Source: Clostridiales bacterium (GTDB lineage: Bacteria; Bacillota; Clostridia; Lachnospirales; WQUN01). Taken from it: 64,000 nucleotides of DNA. The position numbers were made by a program, and so were the translations under genes. Numbering within the stretch: the stretch's first letter is position 1; every line of letters begins with the position of its first letter. The DNA lies in the NCBI GenBank assembly GCA_031287685.1, contig JAITSQ010000031.1, forward strand, positions 30,054 to 94,053, read 5' to 3'. Shown here piece by piece: positions 36,085 to 44,188 of this stretch. The notes under the pieces were generated by a model. It was not told the origin of the DNA, searched no databases, and worked only from the letters and a program-made list of their open reading frames with translations.

Positions 36085-37737
36085 CTAATTTTTGCCCTCG
36101 CCCTCGCGGATTTCCACGCGGCGGATTTTTCCGCTTATAGTCTTGGGCAATTCACTCACGAATTCGACGACGCGCGGGTATTTATAGGGGGCCGTGCGTT
36201 TTTTGACAAAGGTTTGAATTTCTTTTTTAAGCTCGTCTCCGGGCGCGAAGCCCGTTTTCAGGACGATAGTCGCTTTGACGGCGAAGCCGCGCACCGGGTC
36301 CGGCACGCCCGTGACGGCGGCCTCCAGCACGGCCGGGTGCTCCAGGAGCACGCTCTCCACTTCAAACGGCCCGATTCGGTAACCGGAGGATTTAATGATG
36401 TCGTCGTTGCGCCCGACGTACCAGAAATAGCCGGATTCGTCCATATAAGCCACGTCCCCGGTGTGATAAACCCCGCCGGAGAACGAGGCGGCCGTGGCCT
36501 CGTCGTTGCGGTAATAGCCCACGTGCAGCCCGGCGGGCCGGTTCCGCACGCAAATCTCCCCGGAGACGCCGGGCGGCGCCGGGCGGCCGGAGGAATCCGC
36601 CACGAACATATCATACCCGGGCACGCCCAGGCCCATTGAGCCGGGCACGGGGCGGCTGTATGGATAGAGCACGCCGCAGCAGACGGTCGTTTCGCTCTGG
36701 CCGAAGCCCTCGTAAATCGGCAGGCCCACAGCCGCCTTCCATTTCTCGAAAATATCGGAATTGAGCGCCTCTCCGGCGGTGCAGCAGTGGAGCAGGGAGG
36801 ACAGGTCGTACTTGCTCAAATCCTCCAGAAGCATAAAACGGTACATAGTCGGCGGCACGCAAAGAGTGGAAACGCGGTACTTTTCTATTTTGGACAAGAT
36901 GTCGGAGGCGTTGAACTTGTCAAAATCATAGACGAACACGGCGCTTTCCCCGAACCACTGGCCGTACATCTTTCCCCATAGAGACTTCAGCCAGCCCGTG
37001 TCGGAAATAGTGAAATGAAGGCCGCCGTCTACGACCCTGTGCCAGAAAACGCCAGTCATTATGTGCCCCAGAGGGTAGGCGAAGGTATGCGTGACCATTT
37101 TAGGATAGCCCGTGGTGCCGGAGGAGAAGGACACGAGCATTGTGTCCGCCGCCAGCGTCGGCACGCGCGGAAAGTCCTCCGAAGCGGCTTCTACGCCCGC
37201 CTCAAAAGAGAGCCAGCCCGCCCGCTCTCCGGTGGAGATTGCTCGTATTTCAAGGGTGGGGCATTTCGGCAGCGCGGCCTCAAGCTCCGCCGCGCAGTCC
37301 CCGTCTCCGGTGATTACGGCCATTTTGATCCCGGCGGCGTTGATTCTGTACTCATAGTCCTTGCGCATAAGCAGATGAGTCGCCTGGACGGCCACCGCGC
37401 CGAGTTTGTGGAGCGCCATAAGCGCGTACCAGAAAAGATAGCTCCGCTTGAGCACGAGCAGCACGAAATCGCCTTTGCCGATCCCGGCGGAGGCGAAGTA
37501 ATTCGCGGTTTTGTTGACCTGCCGCCGAAGCTCGCCGAAGGTGATATATTTCTCCGCGCCGTCCGCGCCTACCCACAGCAGAGCCAGTTTTTCCGGCGTG
37601 TGCTCCGCGATTACGTCAAGCACGTCGTAGGCGAAGTTGAAATTTTCGGGATACGACACGGAATACCTCGCGTACAGCTCTTTGAGCGACGAGCAGTCGT
37701 CCCGCCCGACGCTCGTGAATTTCTGATATATAGCCAT
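36085..37737 (-). CDS. AMP-forming acyl-CoA synthetase (ANL superfamily)
   Basis: Adenylating ligase of 550 residues that makes acyl-CoA from a carboxylic acid, ATP and CoA, or runs in reverse. The P-loop SFSSGTTGYPKMVTH, the YEGFGQSETTVCC motif, YHTGDVAYMDESGYFWYVGR and the C-terminal catalytic lysine region KTISGKIRRVEIR are intact. It resembles the medium/branched/aryl-acyl ligases rather than acetyl-CoA synthetase. It lies between the XRE-cupin regulator and the activase, close to the 2-oxoacid oxidoreductase, so it probably handles the acyl group that enzyme produces. Confidence 0.9.
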   Translation of the reverse strand: MAIYQKFTSVGRDDCSSLKELYARYSVSYPENFNFAYDVLDVIAEHTPEKLALLWVGADGAEKYITFGELRRQVNKTANYFASAGIGKGDFVLLVLKRSYLFWYALMALHKLGAVAVQATHLLMRKDYEYRINAAGIKMAVITGDGDCAAELEAALPKCPTLEIRAISTGERAGWLSFEAGVEAASEDFPRVPTLAADTMLVSFSSGTTGYPKMVTHTFAYPLGHIMTGVFWHRVVDGGLHFTISDTGWLKSLWGKMYGQWFGESAVFVYDFDKFNASDILSKIEKYRVSTLCVPPTMYRFMLLEDLSKYDLSSLLHCCTAGEALNSDIFEKWKAAVGLPIYEGFGQSETTVCCGVLYPYSRPVPGSMGLGVPGYDMFVADSSGRPAPPGVSGEICVRNRPAGLHVGYYRNDEATAASFSGGVYHTGDVAYMDESGYFWYVGRNDDIIKSSGYRIGPFEVESVLLEHPAVLEAAVTGVPDPVRGFAVKATIVLKTGFAPGDELKKEIQTFVKKRTAPYKYPRVVEFVSELPKTISGKIRRVEIREGEGKN

Positions 37738-37751
37738 TGCGTCTCCCCCCT

Positions 37752-38303
37752 TTAATTTATGACGACGGCCAGGAATCTCGCCTCGTCGTCCGGCGTTTTC
37801 ATAGCGTGGGGAATCGCGCAGTTGAAATACAGGCTGTCCCCGGCGTTCAGCTCATACGTCTCCTCGCCGAGAAAAAATATGACCCGGCCGGAGAGGATAT
37901 AGTTGAACTCTTGCCCGTCGTGGGCGTGGGCGACGGGGGGTTCCTCCCCGCCGCGAGTCACGGTGACGATAAAAGGGTCGGCCTTTTTGCCGCGAAAGGT
38001 GTACGCCAGGTGCTTGTAGGCGTAGGCCGCCCGCCGGTCAACCGAGAACCCATCTCCGCCGCGGATAAGCGTCATCGTCGACAGATGAGGCGATTCGCCC
38101 GAAAGAAGGTCCAGAACGTCAACCCCGAGAATGTTCGCGGCGGTGTGCATAAAGCTGAACGAAAAATCCCGCTCACCCCGCTCGTATTCCGCGTATTCCA
38201 GCTCACTCATACCGACGCGGGCGGCCATATCCGCCTCGGAGACGTCGCAGTCCTCCCGCAGGGCGCGCAGGCGCAGGCCGATTTCTTTAAGCTGTTCGGT
38301 CAT
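37752..38303 (-). CDS. XRE-type HTH regulator with C-terminal cupin domain
   Basis: Protein of 183 residues. Residues 1-65 form an XRE helix-turn-helix (LRALREDCDVSEADMAARVGMSELEYAEYERG), and residues about 105-180 form a cupin beta barrel (AHDGQEFNYILSGRVIFFLGEETYELNAGDSLYFNC) that probably binds a small ligand. This domain pair usually acts as a local regulator of the adjacent catabolic genes. It is the gene directly before the acyl-CoA ligase and follows the oxidoreductase genes by 80 bases, with a palindromic repeat in the gap. Confidence 0.9.
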   Translation of the reverse strand: MTEQLKEIGLRLRALREDCDVSEADMAARVGMSELEYAEYERGERDFSFSFMHTAANILGVDVLDLLSGESPHLSTMTLIRGGDGFSVDRRAAYAYKHLAYTFRGKKADPFIVTVTRGGEEPPVAHAHDGQEFNYILSGRVIFFLGEETYELNAGDSLYFNCAIPHAMKTPDDEARFLAVVIN

Positions 38304-38324
38304 AAAATAAACCCCCTTATTTAT

Positions 38325-38366
38325 GCCGCGTCAATTATTGACGCGCAGATAGAGCGGCACTCTGCG
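38325..38366. repeat. Palindromic repeat, TTGAC family, copy 2 (half element)
   Basis: A perfect 19-bp palindrome CGCGTCAATTATTGACGCG at 38327-38345 followed by an AGAG-CGGCA-CTCT hairpin. Same layout as copy 1 (inverted) and the first half of copy 3. It lies between korC and the XRE-cupin gene and could act as an operator, but its presence at unrelated loci argues for a dispersed repeat. Confidence 0.8.
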
Positions 38367-38383
38367 TATTCGCGCGCGCCGCC

Positions 38384-38932
38384 TCACAAAACGGCGGAGC
38401 CGTCAAAATTATACCCTATCTCAAGAGCGCGGAGATTCGCGTCAAACAGCTCCTTTTTGCGTTCCGGCACGGTTTTTTTCATCGCCCCGGAGGCGTCCTC
38501 CCAGGCGCAGACCTCCGCGCGTTTAATCATCGCGCCGACCATAACCATATTCGCCAGCTTGGGTATGCCCGCGTCGTCGGCCAGCTTCGTCGCCGGGATA
38601 TAATGGAAGCGCGCGCCGGCCCGGACGCCTTTCCGGTTAATCAGCGTGGAGTTGATGAAAATCTCAGCTCCGGGCGCGCAGGCCTCCTCATATTTATCGA
38701 GCGAGGGCAGGTTCAGCGCGGTCAGAATATCCGGGCAGAGCACAATCGGCGAGCCGACCGGCTCGTCGGAGATGATTACGCTGCAGTTGGCCGTGCCTCC
38801 GCGCATTTCCGGCCCGTAAGACGGCAGCCAGGACACCTCCTTGCCCCGGAGAAGCGCGGTGTAGGCTATGAATTTCCCGGCGAATAAAATTCCCTGGCCG
38901 CCAAACCCGGCGATGAGCATATTTCTCGTCAT
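38384..38932 (-). CDS. 2-oxoacid:ferredoxin oxidoreductase, gamma subunit
   Basis: Subunit of 182 residues. The start IAGFGGQGILFAGKFIAYTAL and the SYGPEMRGGTANCSVIISD motif define the gamma subunit of KOR/VOR enzymes. It overlaps the beta subunit by 4 bases (ATGA). With the delta, alpha and beta genes upstream it completes an operon in the order delta-alpha-beta-gamma. The enzyme oxidises a 2-oxoacid with CoA to acyl-CoA, CO2 and reduced ferredoxin. Gene order fits 2-oxoglutarate or branched-chain 2-oxoacid types; sequence alone does not separate them here. Confidence 0.92.
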   Translation of the reverse strand: MTRNMLIAGFGGQGILFAGKFIAYTALLRGKEVSWLPSYGPEMRGGTANCSVIISDEPVGSPIVLCPDILTALNLPSLDKYEEACAPGAEIFINSTLINRKGVRAGARFHYIPATKLADDAGIPKLANMVMVGAMIKRAEVCAWEDASGAMKKTVPERKKELFDANLRALEIGYNFDGSAVL

Positions 38933-39681
38933 ACCGCCGCCTCCTTTTTACAATCCCTGTAGACCCCGAGCGGGTAATAAGGCAAGAGGTTATCCCGCAG
39001 CCAGGCCAGCGCGTCCACCGGGGAGAGCCCCCAGTTCGTCGGGCAGGTGGAAAGTATTTCCACTATTGAGAAGCCCGCGCCGTCAAGCTGATTCTGAAAC
39101 GCGCGTTTGACGGCGGCTTTGGCGGCGGCCGCGTTTTTGGGCGTGTCTACGGAAACCCGCGCGGCGTAGGCCGTGCCCTCAAGCGTCGCGAGCATTTCGC
39201 ACACGCGGATAGGATAACCCGCGGCGGCCGTATCCCGCCCGTAGGGCGTGGTCTGCGTCACCTGCCCCGGCAGGGAGGTCGGGGCCATCTGGCCGCCGGT
39301 CATGCCGTAAATGGCGTTATTTACGAAGATAACCGTGATATTCTCCCCGCGAGCGGCGGCGTGGACGGTTTCGGCGGTGCCGATGGCGGCCAAATCCCCG
39401 TCGCCCTGATAGGTAAAGACGACCGCTTCTCCCCGCGCGCGCTTGATTCCCGTCGCCACGGCGGGCGCGCGCCCGTGCGCCGCCTGAAGCATGTCGCAGT
39501 TGAAATAATTATACGCCAGGACCGCGCAGCCCACCGGGGCCACGCCTACCGCGCGGTCAAGTATTTCAAGCTCCTCCATAACCTCGGCGGTTATTCTGTG
39601 GATAATCCCGTGGGTGCAGCCGGGGCAGTAGTGAAACGCGGCCTCCGTCAGCCCCGCGGGCCTGTTTAAGATTGGTTTCAA
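38929..39681 (-). CDS. 2-oxoacid:ferredoxin oxidoreductase, beta subunit (thiamine diphosphate-binding)
   Basis: Subunit of 250 residues that holds thiamine diphosphate and a [4Fe-4S] cluster. The YCPGCTHG motif near the N-terminus gives cluster ligands, GDGDLAAIGTAE and NNAIYGMTGGQMAPTS are the cofactor and Mg2+-binding segments. It overlaps both neighbours by 4 bases, so alpha, beta and gamma are translationally coupled. Confidence 0.93.
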   Translation of the reverse strand: MKPILNRPAGLTEAAFHYCPGCTHGIIHRITAEVMEELEILDRAVGVAPVGCAVLAYNYFNCDMLQAAHGRAPAVATGIKRARGEAVVFTYQGDGDLAAIGTAETVHAAARGENITVIFVNNAIYGMTGGQMAPTSLPGQVTQTTPYGRDTAAAGYPIRVCEMLATLEGTAYAARVSVDTPKNAAAAKAAVKRAFQNQLDGAGFSIVEILSTCPTNWGLSPVDALAWLRDNLLPYYPLGVYRDCKKEAAV

Positions 39682-40739
39682 ATTAAGCCCTCCTCTTTGG
39701 CGCAGGCGCGGATTTTTTCAAGGATTTCGGCGGGGGTATGGATAACCCCGCCCGTGCGCAGGCAAGTATCGACCGGCCTGCGGCATTCTATGGCCAGGCG
39801 CACGTCGTCAACCATCTGGCCCATGCTCATCTCGACGGAAATAAAGCGCTTGGCGCGCTCCGCCAGTTTTTTGAGCGCCTCGGAGGGGAAGGGGTAGAGC
39901 GTGACCGGGCGGAAAAGCCCGGCCCGCAGCCCCTCGGCTCGCGCGGCGGCCACGGCGTTTCGGCAGATTCGGCCCGGTGCGCCGTATCCCACGAGCACAA
40001 GGTCCGCGTCCTCGGTCTGATATTCCTCGAATAAAACCTCGTCCCGCCGGATTTGCTCATATTTCCGGAAGCGCTCGAAGTTCGTGCGCTCAAGCTCCTC
40101 CGGGTCCAAATACAGGGAGTTCACTATGTTTTTGGGGCGGCCCGACGCGCCGGTAAGCGCCCAGGGCTTGGCGGGGACCGCCGGCGTATACTCGCCGATA
40201 ACGGCCGGCTCCATCATCTGGCCGAGGACGCCGTCCCCGAGCAGCATTACCCCCACGCGATATTTATCCGCCAGGTCGAACGCGCGCCGCGTCAAGTCCA
40301 CGATTTCCTGCACCGTGCCGGGGGCGAGGACGATAAGGTGGTAATCCCCGTGGCCGCTGCCGCGCGTGGCCTGGAAATAATCCGACTGGCTCGGCTGAAT
40401 CCCGCCGAGGCCCGGCCCGCCGCGCTGAATGTTGACGATAACCGCGGGCAGGTCGCACCCCGAAAGGTAGGACAGGCCCTCGCTTTTAAGGGAAATTCCC
40501 GGGCTTGAGGAGGAGGTCATAACGCGGACTCCCGCCGCCGCCGCGCCGATTACCATATTGATTGCCGCCACCTCGCTCTCCGCCTGGAGGTACACGCCGC
40601 CGATTTTCGGCAGTTTCCTGGCCATATACGCCGCCACCTCCGTCTGCGGCGTTATGGGATATCCGAAAAAGTGCAGGCAGCCCGCGGTTATGGCGGCTTC
40701 GGCGATTGCCTCATTGCCTTTTAACATCAATTTTTCCAT
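39678..40739 (-). CDS. 2-oxoacid:ferredoxin oxidoreductase, alpha subunit
   Basis: Subunit of 353 residues with the pyrimidine-binding domain (GNEAIAEAAITAGCLHFFGYPITPQTEV), the TSSSSPGISLKSEGLSYLSG segment and a C-terminal transketolase-like domain. It binds the 2-oxoacid together with the beta subunit. It starts 7 bases after the ferredoxin-like delta subunit ends. Confidence 0.93.
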   Translation of the reverse strand: MEKLMLKGNEAIAEAAITAGCLHFFGYPITPQTEVAAYMARKLPKIGGVYLQAESEVAAINMVIGAAAAGVRVMTSSSSPGISLKSEGLSYLSGCDLPAVIVNIQRGGPGLGGIQPSQSDYFQATRGSGHGDYHLIVLAPGTVQEIVDLTRRAFDLADKYRVGVMLLGDGVLGQMMEPAVIGEYTPAVPAKPWALTGASGRPKNIVNSLYLDPEELERTNFERFRKYEQIRRDEVLFEEYQTEDADLVLVGYGAPGRICRNAVAAARAEGLRAGLFRPVTLYPFPSEALKKLAERAKRFISVEMSMGQMVDDVRLAIECRRPVDTCLRTGGVIHTPAEILEKIRACAKEEGLI

Positions 40740-40746
40740 AATTTTC

Positions 40747-40953
40747 TTACCTTTCTAATCTGATTGCCATATCCGGGCACATTGTTACGCAAAGGCCGCA
40801 GCCCACGCATTTTTCCGCCTCCGGTATGCTCGCCGGGTGAAAGCCTTTGGCGTTCAGCTCCTTATCGTCAAAACAGAGCAGTTTCTTCGGGCAGGCCGTC
40901 GCGCAAAGGCCGCAGCCCTTGCACCGGTCCGGGTCGATTATAATTTTCGCCAT
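40747..40953 (-). CDS. 2-oxoacid:ferredoxin oxidoreductase, delta (ferredoxin-like) subunit
   Basis: Small iron-sulfur subunit of 68 residues with two complete [4Fe-4S] motifs, CKGCGLCATACP and CVGCGLCVTMCP. It moves electrons from the alpha-beta core to free ferredoxin. ATG at 40953 has AGGAGG about nine bases upstream; an in-frame ATG seven codons further up is not used. First gene of the four-subunit operon. Confidence 0.93.
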   Translation of the reverse strand: MAKIIIDPDRCKGCGLCATACPKKLLCFDDKELNAKGFHPASIPEAEKCVGCGLCVTMCPDMAIRLER

Positions 40954-40984
40954 AAAATCAAGCCTCCTTTCCACAATTATATCA

Positions 40985-41012
40985 ATTATATCATATTACA
41001 GAAGCAAAGCAA
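40985..41012 (-). promoter_or_regulatory. Probable promoter of the 2-oxoacid oxidoreductase operon
   Basis: On the minus strand TTGCTT (41007-41012), 16-base spacer, TATAAT (40985-40990), with a second TATAAT at 40976-40981. Confidence 0.55.
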
Positions 41013-41042
41013 GGTTTTGCGAGTCGCTATAAATAAAAAACC

Positions 41043-41071
41043 TTGACAAAACGGCGGCGGCGTGTTAAGCT
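41043..41071 (+). promoter_or_regulatory. Promoter for tRNA-Gly
   Basis: Perfect TTGACA (41043-41048), 17-base spacer and TAAGCT (41066-41071), about 29 bases before the tRNA. Confidence 0.7.
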
Positions 41072-41099
41072 TATAAAGTACGTTATCTCGCTTGGCCTC

Positions 41100-41170
41100 G
41101 CGGGTGTAGTTCAATGGCAGAACGTCAGCCTTCCAAGCTGAACGCGTGGGTTCGATTCCCATCACCCGCT
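41100..41170 (+). tRNA. tRNA-Gly (anticodon UCC)
   Basis: A 71-nt cloverleaf with acceptor GCGGGTG/CACCCGC, discriminator T, anticodon loop CTTCCAA (TCC) on a TCAGC/GCTGA stem, and T-loop TTCGATT. The 3' end overlaps the stop codon region of the histidine kinase gene on the other strand by 9 bases. No terminator separates the converging transcripts. Confidence 0.94.
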
Positions 41171-43366
41171 TATTTCCGCATCGTCTGAATCTTGTAGCGC
41201 CGACATTTCTATTATGACCTTGAATAAATCCCCGTCTATTATAATGCGCACCTCCGCTCCGTGAAGCTCCAGAATATGCTTGACTATGGAGAGGCCCAGG
41301 CCGCTGCCCTCGTGGCTTCTGCTGCCGCGCAGAAAGCGCTCGAAAAGCTCCCGCTCCGATATGTTCAGCTCCTGCGCGGCCACGTTTTTAAGCTCCACGC
41401 GCACGCGCCCATCCCCGCCGGTTTTCACGGAAAGATAGGCTCTCGTGCCGCGCAGGGCGTATTTTGACACGTTCACCAGGAGGTTTTCAAAAACTCGCCA
41501 CATTCTCCGCCCGTCGGCCATAACATACGCCGGCTCCTCCGGAAAGGACGCCTTGACCGTCACCGCCGCCTCCGCCAGCTTTGGGGAGACCTCCGCCAGC
41601 GCCTGCATAATTAAGTCGGCTATGTTGATTCGGATAAGCTCAAGCCGGGTGTCGCCGCTCTGCAGCTTGCTGGCCTCGAAAAGGTCGTCTATAAGCGCGG
41701 ACAGCCGCGCGGCCTTGCCGGAAAGCACGGACACATATTCCGCGCGCCGCTCCTCCGGGAGCTCCGGGGCTTTCAGCAGCTCGATATAATTTATAATGGC
41801 GGTGAGGGGAGTGCGCAAATCGTGCGAGACGCCGCTTATAAGCTCGATTTTCAGGCGTTCGCTCCGCACGGAGTCCTCTATTATTTGCAGAAACCGCCCG
41901 CGCAGGCTCCAAATGGCCCGCAGGGGCCGCAGGAAAAGCCCGCCCGTCAGGAAGTCCGAATCGCCCGAATCGCCAGCGCCGTCGCTCAGGATGTTCGCGG
42001 CGGCGTATTGCGTCAGGCCGTAGGACAGCATAAACTGCAGCAGGACATGCGTCAGGAGAAACCCGCCCGCGATGACGGCGTAGGCGGCCGGCCCGCTCCA
42101 TAAGGCCAGGCAGGCGAAAACGGCGGCCACGCTCCCTATGCCGAGAAGGAGGATAAAAAACGAAAGAACCGCGTTGACGGTCTTAATGTAAGCCAGCTTG
42201 CGGGAGAAAACGGCGGTATAATCGCAAAGAAAGCGCACGTCCGGACAAAGCGGCAGGGTTTGCGGGCGGCGCAGGGCGTACAGCAGGTACGCGGCGGAAA
42301 AAACAAGGTACAGCAAAGCGACCGAGAGAACCGACAGCGCGGCGAAAAGCATCAAGCCGGAGTAGGTCAGGCCGGCGGCGCGCAGCATCGCCCGGACGGC
42401 GGTGAAGCTGACGGCGGCGCGCATAGCGAGCGGCTGGAGGTCGTATATCTCAAAAAGCTCACGGAGCGCCAGTTTGGAGGCCTCCGAGTCGTAAATCAGC
42501 AGGCAGATAATCAGAACCGCCCCCGCGAAGACGAGCGCCAGCGCCAGCCAGGAGCTTTTCAGGCTTTTTTGATAGTCGGAGGAGGAAACGCGCAGGATTT
42601 CGTTCGACAGGCTGCTTTCGCCCAAACCGTCGAGGGAAAGCGCGCGCTGCCGGAGCACGATGATATAGCCGTAATCCACGGCGGTTTCGGGATATTCGTC
42701 CGCCGCCGCCGAGTCGCCGAAAGTTTCGCGGATGCTGTATTGCGTCAGGGGGATTGTGTCAAGATACACATAAATATTGGCCGGAACGGGGGAGATATTG
42801 GTCATCGTTTCCCCGTCCCCGCCGCCCATACGCACGTAGAATTTGAAAATATCCTCGTAGCTGGCGAGAGTCTTTTCAAGCGCCTCGTAATCGGCGGCTT
42901 TCTCGGCGAAAACGGCCTCCCTGACGGCCTGGTCGTTCAGGTTGTATTTGGCGCGAAGCTCCGTCAGCTTGCGCTCCTTTTCGGAATACATATATGAGTG
43001 AAGGCGGAGCAGCTCCTCCATGTCGGAGCCGCCCGCGCTGTCATAAACGCGCTTTGAGTATTCGTCGTCGAGATTCAGCTCCGCTTTCATCAGCGCGGAA
43101 ATCATACTGTTTTTATAGGTTTCCGCTTCGTCGGCGGTAACCTCGTCTATGGAGGGCGGCTTCGCGCCGTAATAAAAGCAGTATTTCCGCGCCGCCCGCG
43201 CGAATTTCTGCGCCTCCGGCCGGAACAGGCGGGAGGCGGCAAGGCGTTCGCCAAGGGCGTAATTCTGCGTGACCATAGCCCGGCGCACCCGCAGAAAGCA
43301 CGCGAACCCCGCGCAGACAAGGGCGCACAGCGCCAGAAACGCCAGTTTGCTTTTAAGGCTTCTCAA
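41162..43366 (-). CDS. Multi-pass membrane sensor histidine kinase
   Basis: Kinase of 734 residues. TM1 is at about 6-26, followed by a ~245-residue, largely helical extracytoplasmic sensor region, then helices at about 273-292, 337-364, 396-423 and 426-448. The dimerisation/phosphorylation motif ISGVSHDLRTPLTA puts the phospho-His at 515; the ATPase domain has the N-box FENLLVNVSKYA (the usual NAxKY is altered to NVSKY) and GSGLGLSIVKHI. It starts 14 bases inside the response-regulator gene, so the pair is translationally coupled. The last codons (ISG-stop) lie within the tRNA-Gly acceptor stem on the opposite strand. The signal is unknown. Confidence 0.9.
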   Translation of the reverse strand: MRSLKSKLAFLALCALVCAGFACFLRVRRAMVTQNYALGERLAASRLFRPEAQKFARAARKYCFYYGAKPPSIDEVTADEAETYKNSMISALMKAELNLDDEYSKRVYDSAGGSDMEELLRLHSYMYSEKERKLTELRAKYNLNDQAVREAVFAEKAADYEALEKTLASYEDIFKFYVRMGGGDGETMTNISPVPANIYVYLDTIPLTQYSIRETFGDSAAADEYPETAVDYGYIIVLRQRALSLDGLGESSLSNEILRVSSSDYQKSLKSSWLALALVFAGAVLIICLLIYDSEASKLALRELFEIYDLQPLAMRAAVSFTAVRAMLRAAGLTYSGLMLFAALSVLSVALLYLVFSAAYLLYALRRPQTLPLCPDVRFLCDYTAVFSRKLAYIKTVNAVLSFFILLLGIGSVAAVFACLALWSGPAAYAVIAGGFLLTHVLLQFMLSYGLTQYAAANILSDGAGDSGDSDFLTGGLFLRPLRAIWSLRGRFLQIIEDSVRSERLKIELISGVSHDLRTPLTAIINYIELLKAPELPEERRAEYVSVLSGKAARLSALIDDLFEASKLQSGDTRLELIRINIADLIMQALAEVSPKLAEAAVTVKASFPEEPAYVMADGRRMWRVFENLLVNVSKYALRGTRAYLSVKTGGDGRVRVELKNVAAQELNISERELFERFLRGSRSHEGSGLGLSIVKHILELHGAEVRIIIDGDLFKVIIEMSALQDSDDAEISG

Positions 43367-44057
43367 CTTTATATCCCACTCCCCAGACCACTTTGAGGTA
43401 CATAGGCTCCGCCGGGTTAATCTCGATTTTCTCCCTTATCCGCCGGATATGGACGGACACGGTGTTGTCCGAGCCGACGGGCCGCGCGCCCCAGACCTCC
43501 CGGTAGATTTCCTTGATTGTAAATACTTTGCCGGGGCTTTCGAGCAGCAGCTCAAGTATGCGGAATTCTATCGGGGTCAGGTGAACGTCCCGTTCGTCGA
43601 GCAGCACCTCTTTTGTTGTTTTGTTGAGCGACAAGCCCCCGAGGGAGATAACGTCCTCGCCGGGAAGGTCCGTATCCGCGCCGTACAGCGTGTACCGCCT
43701 GAGGTGAGAGCGCACGCGCGCGTTCAGCTCCACGAGGTTGAACGGCTTTTTAACATAGTCGTCCGCGCCGATTTCAAGCCCGGTGATAATGTCCGCGTCC
43801 TCGGTTTTGGCCGAAAGGATGATTATGGGTATGGCGTTTTCCCGGCGTATCTGGGCGATGGCCTCCGGCCCGCTCATCTGCGGCATCATCGAGTCCATAA
43901 GGATAAGGCGCGTGTCCGGGTGCTCCTCTAAGGCCGCTATGGCCTCGCGCCCGTTCGCGGCCAGCACGGGAATATATTCCGCCGATAGAAAAATCCGCAG
44001 GGACTCAAGGATTTGCGGGTCGTCGTCAACGATAAGTATTTTGTGTTTCAGGCGCAT
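43353..44057 (-). CDS. OmpR-family response regulator
   Basis: Regulator of 234 residues. The receiver domain begins KILIVDDDPQILESL, has the phospho-acceptor Asp in LILMDSMMPQMSG, the Thr/Ser region LSAKTED and the KKPFN lysine. A winged-helix DNA-binding domain follows (LTPIEFRILELLLESPGKVFTIKEIYREVWG). ATG at 44057 with AAGGAGG is chosen over a frame extension of 21 codons. It is the first gene of the two-component operon and controls unknown targets. Confidence 0.93.
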   Translation of the reverse strand: MRLKHKILIVDDDPQILESLRIFLSAEYIPVLAANGREAIAALEEHPDTRLILMDSMMPQMSGPEAIAQIRRENAIPIIILSAKTEDADIITGLEIGADDYVKKPFNLVELNARVRSHLRRYTLYGADTDLPGEDVISLGGLSLNKTTKEVLLDERDVHLTPIEFRILELLLESPGKVFTIKEIYREVWGARPVGSDNTVSVHIRRIREKIEINPAEPMYLKVVWGVGYKVEKP

Positions 44058-44101
44058 TGCGGGCCTCCTTTCTTTTGCGAGGTACGCCTTAATTATATAG
44101 G

Positions 44102-44141
44102 AAAAGAAACGGGAACGCAAGCCCTAAGGCCCGCGTTCCCG
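44102..44141 (-). terminator. Terminator after the repeat lipoprotein gene
   Basis: On the minus strand CGGGAACGC pairs with GCGTTCCCG over a 14-base loop, followed by TTTCTTTTC. Confidence 0.85.
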
Positions 44142-44188
44142 GATTAATTAAAGTTAAGCTGAGATGAGCTGAAATCTGTTGAAATCTG

